From: PFJX01 sp040751755
GTDB lineage: Bacteria; Pseudomonadota; Gammaproteobacteria; Burkholderiales; Thiobacillaceae
Length of the DNA stretch: 64,000 nucleotides
Direction of reading: 5' to 3'
Assembly (NCBI GenBank): GCA_040751755.1
Contig: JBFMHC010000026.1
Span: 38,470 to 102,469 of the forward strand
The notes under the pieces are model-generated. The model had not been told where the DNA came from and did not search any database. It saw only the letters and a program-made list of their open reading frames with translations. Below are positions 36,675 to 45,890 of this stretch, piece by piece; the first letter of the stretch is position 1; each line of letters opens with the position of its first letter. Made by a program: the position numbers and the translations under genes.

Positions 36675-38167
36675 GCCGCCACCTCGCTGGTTTGCGTCGA
36701 TTTCGCCGCCTCGGCCGCCTTCTTCGCGGCGTCGGCGGCGGCCTTCTTGGCGGCACGCTGGCGCGCCGCCTCCTCGCGCTCGCGGGCGATGCGCTCCATG
36801 CGCTCCGTGCGGGCCTCGGCCAGCTTCCTGGTCGCCTCGTTGCGCAGCTTGCCCTTCTCCTGGCTGGCCAGCTCGCCCTTGGCGTGGTTGAAGTAGTGCA
36901 CCAGGGGGATGTGCGCCGGGCAGACGTAGGAGCAGGAGCCGCAGCCGATGCAGTCCCTGAGGCCCAGGTCCACCGCGCCGCCCAGGTCGTCGGCGCGGAT
37001 GTGCGCCGCCATCTCCAGCGGCAGCAGGCCCACCGGGCAGGCGCGCACGCAGGTGGAGCAGCGGATGCAGGGGGCGGCCTGGGTGAGCGCGATCTCGGCA
37101 CGGGTCAGCGCCAGTACGCCGCTGCTGCCCTTGACCATGGGCACGTGCAGGTTGGAGAACTCGTGCCCCATCATCGGCCCGCCCAGCACCAGGCGCGCCG
37201 GCTCGCCCTGGAAGCCGCCGCAGAACTCGAACAGGTCCCTGGCGGTGGCGCCGATCGGCGCCTCGACGTTGCACGGCTCGGCGACCGCGCCGCCGCTCAC
37301 CGTGACGATGCGCGAGACCAGCGGCCGGCCCAGCCCGATCGCCTGCTGCACCGCCCAGGCGGTGGCGATGTTGTGCACCAGCACGCCGATCTCGGCGCTG
37401 CGCCCCTCGGCGGGGACCTCCTTGCCGGTGAGCACCTGGATCATCTGCTTGTCCCAGCCCATGGGGTACATGGCCGGCACCGCCACCACCTCGACCTCGT
37501 GCCCGGCGGCCGCCTGGCGCATCGCCGCCAGGGCCTCCGGCTTGTTGTCCTCGATGCCGACCATGGCGCGCTTCGCGCCCACGGCGTGGCGGATCAGGCG
37601 GATGCCGGCGACGATCTCCCCGGCGCGTTCGCGCATCAGGCGGTCGTCGCAGGTGAGGTAGGGCTCGCACTCGCCGCCGTTGAGGATAAGGGTGTGCACG
37701 CCGCTCTTGCGCGACAGGTTGAGCTTCACCGCCGAGGGGAAGGTGGCTCCGCCCAGGCCGACGATGCCGGCCGCGCCGACGCGGTTGGCGATCTCCTCGG
37801 GCGAAAGCGAGTACGGATCGGCCGGGACCTCCGCCTCGATCCAGCGTTCCTCGCCGTCCGGTTCGAGGGTGATGGCGGGGGCGGGCAGGCCCGAGGGGTG
37901 AGGGGCGGTGTGGTCGCCGATGGCGGTGACGCGGCCGGAGGTCGGGGCGTGCACGGGCGCCGAGATGTTGCCCTGGCCGGCGGCCAGGAGCTGGCCCTTG
38001 CGCACCGTCTCGCCGACCCGCACCACCGGCCTGGCGGGCGCGCCGACGTGCTGCTGCAGGGGCACGAACAGGCGCTCCGGCAGGGGTAGTGCGCGGATCG
38101 CCCGGTCGGCCGAGCCCTGCTTGCGCCCCTCGGGATGGATGCCGCCGCGGAAGCCGAACAGTTTCAT
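36671..38167 (-). CDS. rnfC: Rnf complex subunit RnfC, NADH or ferredoxin oxidising flavoprotein
   Basis: 498 residues. The N-terminus KLFGFRGGIHPEGRK and the FMN/NADH-binding region VGLGGATFPSAVKL with LILNGGECEPYLTCDD are typical. Two [4Fe-4S] motifs follow: CIRCSTCVRACP and CIGCGSCSYVCP. The last 70 residues are a charged Ala/Lys/Arg coiled tail (QRAAKKAAADAAKKAAEAAK), variable in the family. It exchanges electrons with NAD(H). In diazotrophs Rnf runs in the direction that reduces ferredoxin or flavodoxin for nitrogenase. Confidence 0.96.
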   Translation of the reverse strand: MKLFGFRGGIHPEGRKQGSADRAIRALPLPERLFVPLQQHVGAPARPVVRVGETVRKGQLLAAGQGNISAPVHAPTSGRVTAIGDHTAPHPSGLPAPAITLEPDGEERWIEAEVPADPYSLSPEEIANRVGAAGIVGLGGATFPSAVKLNLSRKSGVHTLILNGGECEPYLTCDDRLMRERAGEIVAGIRLIRHAVGAKRAMVGIEDNKPEALAAMRQAAAGHEVEVVAVPAMYPMGWDKQMIQVLTGKEVPAEGRSAEIGVLVHNIATAWAVQQAIGLGRPLVSRIVTVSGGAVAEPCNVEAPIGATARDLFEFCGGFQGEPARLVLGGPMMGHEFSNLHVPMVKGSSGVLALTRAEIALTQAAPCIRCSTCVRACPVGLLPLEMAAHIRADDLGGAVDLGLRDCIGCGSCSYVCPAHIPLVHYFNHAKGELASQEKGKLRNEATRKLAEARTERMERIAREREEAARQRAAKKAAADAAKKAAEAAKSTQTSEVAA

Positions 38168-38697
38168 GCCGCCACCTCGACCGGTTTGCTCCAGTACCAG
38201 GACTGCAGGGTCACCGGCACCGGCACCAGGCGCGTCGCCTCGGTGGGGCAGGCGTCGACGCACTTGGCGCACGCCGTGCAGGCCTCGCGGAACACGTTGT
38301 GGACCTGCTTGGCCGCGCCCATGATGGCGTCGGTGGGACAGACCTTGAAACACTTGGTGCAGCCGATGCACAGCTCCTCCCGCACCTCGGCGGTCATCGG
38401 CGCGTTCGCCTTCATGCCGGAGAGGTCGGCCTCCACGCCCAGCTTCGCCGCCAGCTGCACCGCGAGGTCGCGGCCGCCGGGCGGGCACAGGGTCACGGGC
38501 GCCTGGCCGGAGACCAGGGCGGCGGCCGCGCCGGCACAGCCGGGGAAGCCGCACTGCCCGCATTGCGAGCCGGGCAGCATGGCGACGATCTCCTCCTCCA
38601 GGGCGTTGCCCTCGACGCGGAAGGCGCGCGCGGCGAAGCCCAGGCCGAAGCCGAGCGCCAGGCCCAGGGCGGTGAGACTCAACAAAGCGGCAATCAT
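38164..38697 (-). CDS. rnfB: Rnf complex ferredoxin-like subunit RnfB
   Basis: 177 residues. N-terminal membrane anchor (MIAALLSLTALGLALGFGLG), then a four-Cys cluster CGQCGFPGC plus LCPPGG (Cys46, 49, 54, 71) and two bacterial-type [4Fe-4S] motifs: CIGCTKCFKVCP (Cys110, 113, 116, 120) and CTACAKCVDACP (Cys140, 143, 146, 150). RnfB accepts or donates electrons to soluble ferredoxin. ATG 38697 gives the family N-terminus. It lies 28 bp after rnfA. Confidence 0.96.
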   Translation of the reverse strand: MIAALLSLTALGLALGFGLGFAARAFRVEGNALEEEIVAMLPGSQCGQCGFPGCAGAAAALVSGQAPVTLCPPGGRDLAVQLAAKLGVEADLSGMKANAPMTAEVREELCIGCTKCFKVCPTDAIMGAAKQVHNVFREACTACAKCVDACPTEATRLVPVPVTLQSWYWSKPVEVAA

Positions 38698-38725
38698 CGC
38701 GATCTCCTCGTTTCCTCGAATTGGC

Positions 38726-39301
38726 TCAGGCCATGCCGGCGAAGCCCATGAACGCCAGCGCCAGCAGGCCGGCGGTGACGAAGCCCACCGGCGCCCCCGC
38801 GAAGGCCTCCGGCACGCGCGCCAGGGCCAGGCGCTCGCGCAGACCGGCGAACAGCAGCAGCACCAGGGTGAAGCCGAGCGCCGAGCCGAAGCCATACATC
38901 AGGCTCTCCGCGAAGCGGTGTTTCTCCTGCACGTTGAGCAGGGCCAGGCCGAGCACGGCGCAGTTGGTGGTGATGAGGGGCAGGTAGATGCCCAGGGCCT
39001 GGTACAGGCCGGGGCTGGTCTTGCGGATCACCATCTCGGTGAACTGCACCACCGCGGCGATCACCATGATGAAGGCGAGGATGCGCAGGTAGCCGATGCC
39101 CAGCGGCGCCAGCAGCCAGTGTTCGATGGCCCAGGTGGCGCCGGTGGTGAAGGTCAGCACGAAGGTGGTGGCCATGCCCATGCCGAGCGCGCTGTCCATC
39201 TTCCTGGACACGCCCATGAACGGGCACAGGCCCAGGAACTTCACCAACACGACGTTGTTGACCAGGGCGGTGGAGACCAGAAGGAGCAGGTATTGGGTCA
39301 T
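38726..39301 (-). CDS. rnfA: Rnf complex membrane subunit RnfA
   Basis: 191 residues, six membrane helices, homologous to RnfE. Conserved blocks are LVNNVVLVKFLGLCPFMGVS near residue 13 (with the cluster cysteine) and LITTNCAVLGLALL near residue 108. The frame is open 15 codons upstream, but ATG 39301 gives the invariant start MTQYLLLLVSTALVNN and has GAGAGGA upstream. First gene of the rnf operon, transcribed away from nifL from a sigma-54 promoter. Confidence 0.97.
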   Translation of the reverse strand: MTQYLLLLVSTALVNNVVLVKFLGLCPFMGVSRKMDSALGMGMATTFVLTFTTGATWAIEHWLLAPLGIGYLRILAFIMVIAAVVQFTEMVIRKTSPGLYQALGIYLPLITTNCAVLGLALLNVQEKHRFAESLMYGFGSALGFTLVLLLFAGLRERLALARVPEAFAGAPVGFVTAGLLALAFMGFAGMA

Positions 39302-39329
39302 GGCATGAGGTCCTCTCTGCCTGCAAAAC

Positions 39330-39345
39330 TGCATAAGGCGTGCCA
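39330..39345 (-). promoter_or_regulatory. sigma-54 promoter of the rnf operon
   Basis: On the minus strand TGGCACGCCTTATGCA has the consensus -24 element and a one-mismatch -12 element, with GG and GC 10 bp apart. The expected start is about 18 bp upstream of the rnfA ATG. Confidence 0.82.
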
Positions 39346-39395
39346 ACCCGGACGCGTGGGTCCGGATGCGGAAGAATCAGGGACTTGCCCGCGCC

Positions 39396-39412
39396 TGCAC
39401 CAGAGCGGTGCG
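39396..39412. promoter_or_regulatory. NtrC-type binding site upstream of nifL
   Basis: TGCACCAGAGCGGTGCG fits TGCACC-N5-GGTGCA with one mismatch. Its centre is about 106 bp before the -24 GG of the nifL promoter, so nifLA is probably turned on by NtrC under nitrogen limitation. Confidence 0.72.
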
Positions 39413-39451
39413 TTTTTCCGTCCGTCGGACCCCGACAAGCCGCCCCGCGCT

Positions 39452-39467
39452 TGTGGGGAATGCGACA
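39452..39467. promoter_or_regulatory. NifA upstream activator site for rnf
   Basis: TGTGGGGAATGCGACA is an exact TGT-N10-ACA site. Its centre is about 116 bp upstream of the rnf -24 element and about 50 bp from the nifL -24 element, so rnf is the better target. Confidence 0.82.
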
Positions 39468-39508
39468 AACCCCAGTCGCCAAGCGCTTGATCGGCATAAC
39501 CACGTTCT

Positions 39509-39524
39509 GGGCATGGATGTTGCT
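39509..39524 (+). promoter_or_regulatory. sigma-54 promoter of nifLA
   Basis: GGGCATGGATGTTGCT has GG and GC 10 bp apart and differs from TGGCAY-N5-TTGCW only at the first base. The predicted start is about 25 bp before the nifL ATG. Confidence 0.75.
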
Positions 39525-39559
39525 GGGGTGATGCAAACCCCACTGCATCGGCCCAGACC

Positions 39560-41073
39560 ATGAGCGACACCCCAGAAGACCTGCCTCCGCAACTGTTCCG
39601 CCTCGCCGTGGAACAGGCGGCCCTGGCCATCTCCATCACCGACGACCAGGCCCGCATCCTCTACGCCAACCCGAGCTTCCAGCGCGTCACCGGCTATGCG
39701 CGCGAGGAGGTGATCGGCCACAACGAGTCGCTGCTCTCCTACAAGGTCACGCCGCGCATCGTCTACGAGACCCTGTGGGCGCAACTGCAGCGGCAGCGGC
39801 CGTGGAACGGCATGCTGGTGAACAGGCGCAAGGACGGCAGCCGCTACCTCGCCGACGTGACCATCACGCCGGTGCTGGACACGCAGGGACGCACCACGCA
39901 CTACCTGGGCATGCACCGCGACGTCACCGAGGTGCACCGCCTGGAGCGCCAGGTGCAGAACCAGAAGGGGCTGATCGAGTCGGTGGTCGACGCCGCGCAG
40001 GTCGCCATCGCCCTGCTCGACGCCGAGGACCGCGTGGTGCTCGACAACCAGGAATACAAGAAGCTGATCGGCGTGCTCGGCCGCGAGCCCAGCGTCACCG
40101 TGCTCACCGCGCTGAAGGCGAGGCTGGGTGCGGAGTTCGAGCAGGCGCGCGAGCTGCGCCGCGCGATCCCCGCGCGCGAGCTGCGCTTCGAGCAGGGCAG
40201 GGGCGGCAAGGCGGGGCGCGAGCCGCTCTGGCTGGCCTGCGCCGTGTCCTGGTTCGAGGAGCAGGAGATCACCGCCGACGCCTTCTACGAGCCGAAGCGC
40301 CGCACCTACATGCTGCTGACCCTGCAGGACATCGGCGAGTTGAAGCGGCAGCAGGAGGCGATCCGCATGAACGGCGTGAAGGCCCTGCTGGCCGAGCAGG
40401 AGCGCATCCAGGGCCTGCGCGAGACCCTCGCGGGGGCGATCTTCCAGCTCGAAGGCCCGCTCAACCGCCTGCAGGCGGCGGTGAACCTGCTCGACGCACG
40501 CGGCGAGACCGCCGCCAACCTGGAGGAATCCCTGGCGGCCGGGCGCGCCGCGCTGGAGACCCTGCGCGCGGCGATGCCCGCGGACACCCAGGAGGGCCTG
40601 CAGGCGCTCGACCTCAACGCCCTGCTGCGCGACGTCCTGCGCCTGGCCACGCCGCGCATGCTGGCCGACGGCGTTGTGGTGGAATGGCAGGCGGCGGGCG
40701 ACCTGCCGCGCATCGAGGGGCGCCCGGCACAGCTCTCCAACCTGTTCAAGCAGCTCATCGACAACGCCATCGAGGCGATCCACGAGCAGCGCGGCGCGCG
40801 CCGCGAGTTGCGCGTCTCGACCCGCGTCTATGACGACCGCGTCGAGGTGGACCTCGACGACAGCGGGCCGGGCATCCCCGAGGCCTGGCGCTTCAAGGTG
40901 TTCGAGCCCTTCTTCACCACCAAGGGCGGCGACGTGCACCACCCGGGCCTGGGCCTGGTGATGGCGCGCGAGGCGGCCGCCAGCCATGGCGGCTTCGTCG
41001 ACGTCGACCCCGATTACCACGACGGCTGCCGCATGCGCGTGCAGCTGCCCCTCAACCCCGCGGAGGTCCGTCC

Positions 41074-41077
<4 letters not shown>
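39560..41077 (+). CDS. nifL: nitrogen fixation regulatory flavoprotein NifL
   Basis: NifL (505 residues) is the redox-, ADP- and GlnK-responsive anti-activator of NifA. PAS1 (about 15-125, ITDDQARILYANPSFQRVTG, then GMHRDVTEVHRLERQ) should bind FAD and sense oxygen. PAS2 spans about 135-265. In the H region the sequence AIFQLEGPLNRLQAA (about 293-307) has no phospho-acceptor histidine. The GHKL domain keeps LIDNAIEAIHEQRG, DLDDSGPGIPEAW and HHPGLGLVMAREAAASHGG for nucleotide binding. So it works by protein contact, not phosphotransfer. It overlaps nifA by 4 bp, which keeps the two proteins in balance. Confidence 0.95.
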
Positions 41078-42608
<1,531 letters not shown>

Positions 42609-42612
<4 letters not shown>

Positions 42613-42824
42613 AGACCTTCACCCCCTGCAAGGGCAAGACCGCCTGCCGCGACGACGGCGAGCGCTGTCTGACCTGCGGACGCGACTTCGCCGAGATCGA
42701 ACAGACGCGTGCCTTGATCGACGCCTTGGCCGACTTCGCGCTCGCGCAGGGCTACGGCAACGTCGAGGAATTCGCCGATTACGTCACCGGCAAGGTGGTG
42801 AAGAAGGTGAAACATCGCCGCTGA
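42609..42824 (+). CDS. small cysteine protein coupled to nifA
   Basis: 71 residues, not recognised with certainty; it vaguely recalls the DUF1289 type. Four cysteines lie in the first third (Cys7, Cys13, Cys20, Cys23; KGKTACRDDGERCLTCGRDF), enough for one zinc or Fe-S site. A helical, basic C-terminus follows (YVTGKVVKKVKHRR). Its ATG overlaps the nifA stop (ATGA), so it is translated together with NifA. It could modulate NifL/NifA or link it to metal status. The real function is unknown. Confidence 0.8.
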
Positions 42825-42860
42825 GCTTGTGCCATGCCGCTTGCGGGCTATGCTTCGAGT

Positions 42861-42876
42861 ATTAGAGTTTTCTAAT
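42861..42876. promoter_or_regulatory. AT-rich palindrome before the C_GCAxxG_C_C gene
   Basis: ATTAGA-GTTT-TCTAAT is a perfect 6 bp inverted repeat with a 4 bp spacer, in the 66 bp gap between the small Cys gene and the next gene and just upstream of the ribosome site (CGGAG). It stands out from the GC-rich surroundings and looks like an operator. The factor that binds is unknown. Confidence 0.5.
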
Positions 42877-42890
42877 GTACGGAGCCCGGC

Positions 42891-43373
42891 ATGACCCCCC
42901 AAGAAAAGACCCTCGCCGCCCAAGAGGCCTATGACAAGGCCCTGCGCTACGAACTCGACTACGGCTGCTGCCCGCAATGCGTGCTGGCGGCGGTGCAGGA
43001 GACCATCGGCATCGTCGACGATGCCACCATCAAGGCCAGCCACGGCCTCTCCGGCGGCGGCGGCCTGAGCGGGCAGGGCGCCTGCGGCGCCCTCACCGGC
43101 GGCCTCATGGCCCTGAGCGCGAAGCGCGGGCGCGACCGCGACAAGCTCGACCGGGGCCGCTTCATCGGCAACTTCCAGAAGGGCAAGGACCTGGTGGAAC
43201 GCTTCAAGGCCGAGTTCGGCGGCGTCACCTGCGAGGAACTGCAGCAGTGCTTCACCGGCCGCACCTACGACATGTGGAAGCCCGAGGAATACCAGGCCTT
43301 CAGCGACGCGCGCGGGCAGAAATGCGCGCTCGCCACCGCCCAGGTGACCAAGTGGGTGGTGGAGATGCTGTAA
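42891..43373 (+). CDS. C_GCAxxG_C_C family redox or metal protein
   Basis: 160 residues with the family pattern: YGCCPQC (Cys26, 27, 30), GACGAL (Cys65), then Cys114, Cys120 and Cys145. Family members probably bind an Fe-S cluster or carry redox thiols; a biochemical function is not established. The gene lies between nifA and nifB but has its own upstream gap with a palindrome, and the nifB promoter starts after it. It may be expressed separately from both. Confidence 0.82.
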   Translation: MTPQEKTLAAQEAYDKALRYELDYGCCPQCVLAAVQETIGIVDDATIKASHGLSGGGGLSGQGACGALTGGLMALSAKRGRDRDKLDRGRFIGNFQKGKDLVERFKAEFGGVTCEELQQCFTGRTYDMWKPEEYQAFSDARGQKCALATAQVTKWVVEML

Positions 43374-43433
43374 CGCCTCATCCCATCCCCCTTTCCACCA
43401 CGCCGAGGGGGATGACAGCGACAGGGGCCGGTT

Positions 43434-43449
43434 TGTCGCCTTCGCCACA
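43434..43449. promoter_or_regulatory. NifA upstream activator site 1 for nifB
   Basis: TGTCGCCTTCGCCACA is an exact TGT-N10-ACA site about 105 bp before the nifB -24 element. Confidence 0.83.
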
Positions 43450-43466
43450 AGCCGGCCTCCCGCCGC

Positions 43467-43482
43467 TGTGCCGTTTGCGACA
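43467..43482. promoter_or_regulatory. NifA upstream activator site 2 for nifB
   Basis: TGTGCCGTTTGCGACA is a second exact site, 33 bp (about three helical turns) after the first and about 72 bp before the -24 element. Both sites face the same side of the DNA, which favours cooperative binding. Confidence 0.83.
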
Positions 43483-43544
43483 GCGGCGCCGCCGGCGGAC
43501 ATGAATCCTTAATGAAAACAGCCGGATAGATCAAAAACGGCGAC

Positions 43545-43560
43545 AGGCACGGGGCTTGCA
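43545..43560 (+). promoter_or_regulatory. sigma-54 promoter of the nifB operon
   Basis: AGGCACGGGGCTTGCA has GG and GC 10 bp apart, with a single mismatch at the first base of the -24 element. The expected start lies about 24 bp before the nifB GTG codon. Confidence 0.9.
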
Positions 43561-43593
43561 AGACAGGGGTCGTCAACATCTGGAGGACGACCC

Positions 43594-45123
43594 GTGGAAC
43601 TACCCGTGCTCAATGCCAGTCCGGAGGCCGCATCCGGCGGTGGCTGTGCTTCCCACTCCTGCGGCTCCACCGACGACCAGCTTTCGCACCTGCCGGAACA
43701 CATCCGCGCCAAGGTGCACAACCACCCCTGCTATTCCGAGCAGGCGCACCACTACTTCGCCCGCATGCACGTCGCCGTGGCGCCGGCCTGCAACATCCAG
43801 TGCCACTACTGCAACCGCAAGTACGACTGTTCCAACGAGTCGCGCCCCGGCGTGGTGTCCGAGGTCCTGACGCCCGAGCAGGCGGTGAAGAAGGTCAAGG
43901 CCGTGGCCGCCAACATCCCGCAGATGACGGTGCTGGGCATCGCCGGACCCGGAGACCCCCTCGCCAACCCCGAGCGCACCTTCGCCACCTTCCGCATGCT
44001 CACGGAGCAGGCCCCGGACATCAAGCTGTGCGTGTCCACCAACGGCCTGGCCCTGCCCGAGGCGGTGGAGGAGCTGTCGAAGGCCAACATCGACCACGTC
44101 ACCATCACCATCAACTGCGTCGACCCCGACGTCGGCGCCAGGATCTACCCCTGGGTGTTCTGGAAGAACAAACGCATCATGGGCCGCGAGGGCGCCGCCA
44201 TCCTCATCGAGCAGCAGCAGAAGGGCCTGGAGATGCTGACCGAGCGCGGCATCCTGGTGAAGGTCAACTCGGTGATGATCCCCGGCGTCAACGACGAGCA
44301 CCTGGTCGAGGTCTCCAAGGTCGTGAAGGCCAAGGGCGCCTTCCTGCACAACGTCATGCCGCTGATCGCCGAGCCCGAGCACGGCACCTTCTACGGCCTC
44401 ATGGGCCAGCCCAGCCCCAGCCACGAGGAGCTGCAGAAGCTGCAGGACGCCTGCGCCGGCGACATGAACATGATGCGCCACTGCCGCCAGTGCCGCGCCG
44501 ACGCGGTGGGCCTTCTGGGCGAGGACCGCGGCCAGGAGTTCACCATGGACAAGATCGAGGACATGGAGATCGACTACGAGGCCGCCATGGTGAAGCGCGC
44601 CGAGGTGCATGCGCAGATCGCCAGGGAACTGGAGGAGAAGGAGCAGGCAAAAGCAGTGGCGCGCGCCGCCGTCGCCCAGGTGAAGGCGCAGCTGGTCGCC
44701 ATCGAGGGCGCCGCGCCCCGGGTGGAGACCCGTCCGGTGCTGATGGCCGTGGCCACCAAGGGCGGCGGCGTGATCAACGAGCACTTCGGCCATGCGCGCG
44801 AGTTCCTGGTGTACGAGGCCTCCGCCCACGGCGTGCGCTTCATCAGCCACCGCAAGACCATCCCCTACTGCGAGGGCGGCGACACCTGCGGCGACGGCGA
44901 GAGCGCGCTGGACGTGACCATCCGCGAGCTGGCCGGCTGCGAGGTCGTGCTGTGCTCCAAGGTCGGCTACGAGCCCTGGCAGCCGCTGGAGGCCGCCGGC
45001 ATCCAGCCCAACGGCGAGCACGCCATGGAGCCGATCGAGGAGGCGGTGGCAGCGGTGTACGAGGAGATGCGCGCCGCCGGCAGGCTCGACGCCGCGCCCG
45101 CCGCGCAGCAGAAAGTGGCTTGA
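43594..45123 (+). CDS. nifB: nitrogenase cofactor biosynthesis radical SAM protein NifB
   Basis: NifB (509 residues) makes NifB-co, the Fe8S9C core of FeMo-co. The start is GTG at 43594 with TGGAGGA 8 bp upstream. The radical SAM motif is ACNIQCHYC (Cys66, Cys70, Cys73), followed by AGPGDPLANP and the extra cluster ligands (CRQCRADAVGLLGED). A linker rich in Glu/Lys/Ala leads to a C-terminal NifX-like domain (about 385-500: VLMAVATKGGGVINEHFGHA, CEVVLCSKVGYEPWQPLEAA), so this is the two-domain form. First gene of the nifB-fdxN-nifO-FDP-fdx-FeSII-nifQ-draG operon. Confidence 0.97.
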   Translation: MELPVLNASPEAASGGGCASHSCGSTDDQLSHLPEHIRAKVHNHPCYSEQAHHYFARMHVAVAPACNIQCHYCNRKYDCSNESRPGVVSEVLTPEQAVKKVKAVAANIPQMTVLGIAGPGDPLANPERTFATFRMLTEQAPDIKLCVSTNGLALPEAVEELSKANIDHVTITINCVDPDVGARIYPWVFWKNKRIMGREGAAILIEQQQKGLEMLTERGILVKVNSVMIPGVNDEHLVEVSKVVKAKGAFLHNVMPLIAEPEHGTFYGLMGQPSPSHEELQKLQDACAGDMNMMRHCRQCRADAVGLLGEDRGQEFTMDKIEDMEIDYEAAMVKRAEVHAQIARELEEKEQAKAVARAAVAQVKAQLVAIEGAAPRVETRPVLMAVATKGGGVINEHFGHAREFLVYEASAHGVRFISHRKTIPYCEGGDTCGDGESALDVTIRELAGCEVVLCSKVGYEPWQPLEAAGIQPNGEHAMEPIEEAVAAVYEEMRAAGRLDAAPAAQQKVA

Positions 45124-45135
45124 GGAGGAACGATC

Positions 45136-45456
45136 ATGGCCTTCGAAATCATCGAATCCTGCGTCAACTGCTACGCCTGCGAACCGCTCTGCCCCAACCA
45201 GGCGATCTACCTGGCCCGGGTTGGCGTGCACTCGCACTTCCTCATCGACCCGGACAAGTGCACCGAGTGCATCGGCGACTACATGGACGCGCAATGCGCC
45301 AGCATCTGCCCGATCGAGGGGGCGATCCTCGACGAGCTGGGCACGCCGCTCAACCCGGTCGGCTCGCTCACCGGCATCCCCCTGGAACTGCTGGCCCAGT
45401 ACCAGGCCGCGCTCGACGCGGCCTACCAGGCGGCCCTGGAAGCCAAGACCAGCTGA
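45136..45456 (+). CDS. fdxN: nif-linked 2[4Fe-4S] ferredoxin FdxN
   Basis: 106 residues. Cluster 1 ligands: Cys9, Cys12, Cys15, Cys19 (CVNCYACEPLCP). Cluster 2 has the unusual spacing C-x2-C-x8-C-x3-C (Cys42, 45, 54, 58), typical of the nifB-linked ferredoxins. The C-terminal 45 residues form an amphipathic helix region. It probably feeds electrons to NifB. It lies 12 bp after nifB with GAGGAACG as ribosome site. Confidence 0.95.
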   Translation: MAFEIIESCVNCYACEPLCPNQAIYLARVGVHSHFLIDPDKCTECIGDYMDAQCASICPIEGAILDELGTPLNPVGSLTGIPLELLAQYQAALDAAYQAALEAKTS

Positions 45457-45464
45457 GGCCGGCC

Positions 45465-45890
45465 ATGAGCAACGTCGTCTTCTACGAAAAGCCCGGCTGC
45501 ATCAACAACACCCGCCAGAAGGTGTTGCTGGCCGCCGCCGGGCACACGGTGCAGGCGAAGAGCCTGCTCGCGGAGAAGTGGACGGCGGAGCGGCTGCGTG
45601 CCTTCTTCGGTGCCCTGCCGGTGGCCGAGTGGTTCAACCGCAGCTCGCCGCGCGTGTACGGCGGCGAGGTCAGCCCCGAGGCCCTGGACGAGACGCAGGC
45701 GCTGGCCCTGATGCTGGCCGACCCGCTGCTGATCCGCCGCCCGCTCATGGAGGCGGAGGGGCAGTGCCGGGTGGGCTTCGACCAGGACGAGGTGGACCGC
45801 TGGATCGGTCTCGCCAGCCAGGCGGCCAGGGAGGATCTGGAGGCCTGCCCACGCAAGCAGGAGACGGCATGCGAAGCGACGACGGCCTGA
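45465..45890 (+). CDS. nifO: nitrogenase-associated ArsC/Spx-like protein NifO
   Basis: 141 residues with the thioredoxin-like start VVFYEKPGCINNTRQKVLLA, where the single CINN cysteine replaces CxxC, then FGALPVAEWFNRSSPRVYGG and ADPLLIRRPLMEAEGQCRVG. This is the ArsC-like nitrogenase-associated protein called NifO in Azotobacter, where it affects molybdenum allocation between nitrogenase and nitrate reductase. It is 8 bp after fdxN; the next gene starts inside its last 22 bp. Confidence 0.9.
   Translation: MSNVVFYEKPGCINNTRQKVLLAAAGHTVQAKSLLAEKWTAERLRAFFGALPVAEWFNRSSPRVYGGEVSPEALDETQALALMLADPLLIRRPLMEAEGQCRVGFDQDEVDRWIGLASQAAREDLEACPRKQETACEATTA

Noticed and set aside
39531..39547. Possible second NtrC half-site pair (ATGCAAACCCCACTGCAT) before nifL
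   Set aside because: The arms fit the TGCACC-N5-GGTGCA pattern poorly and the site lies between the promoter and the ATG.
43600..45294. Minus-strand frame opposite nifB
   Set aside because: Antisense of NifB without recognisable motifs or ribosome site.
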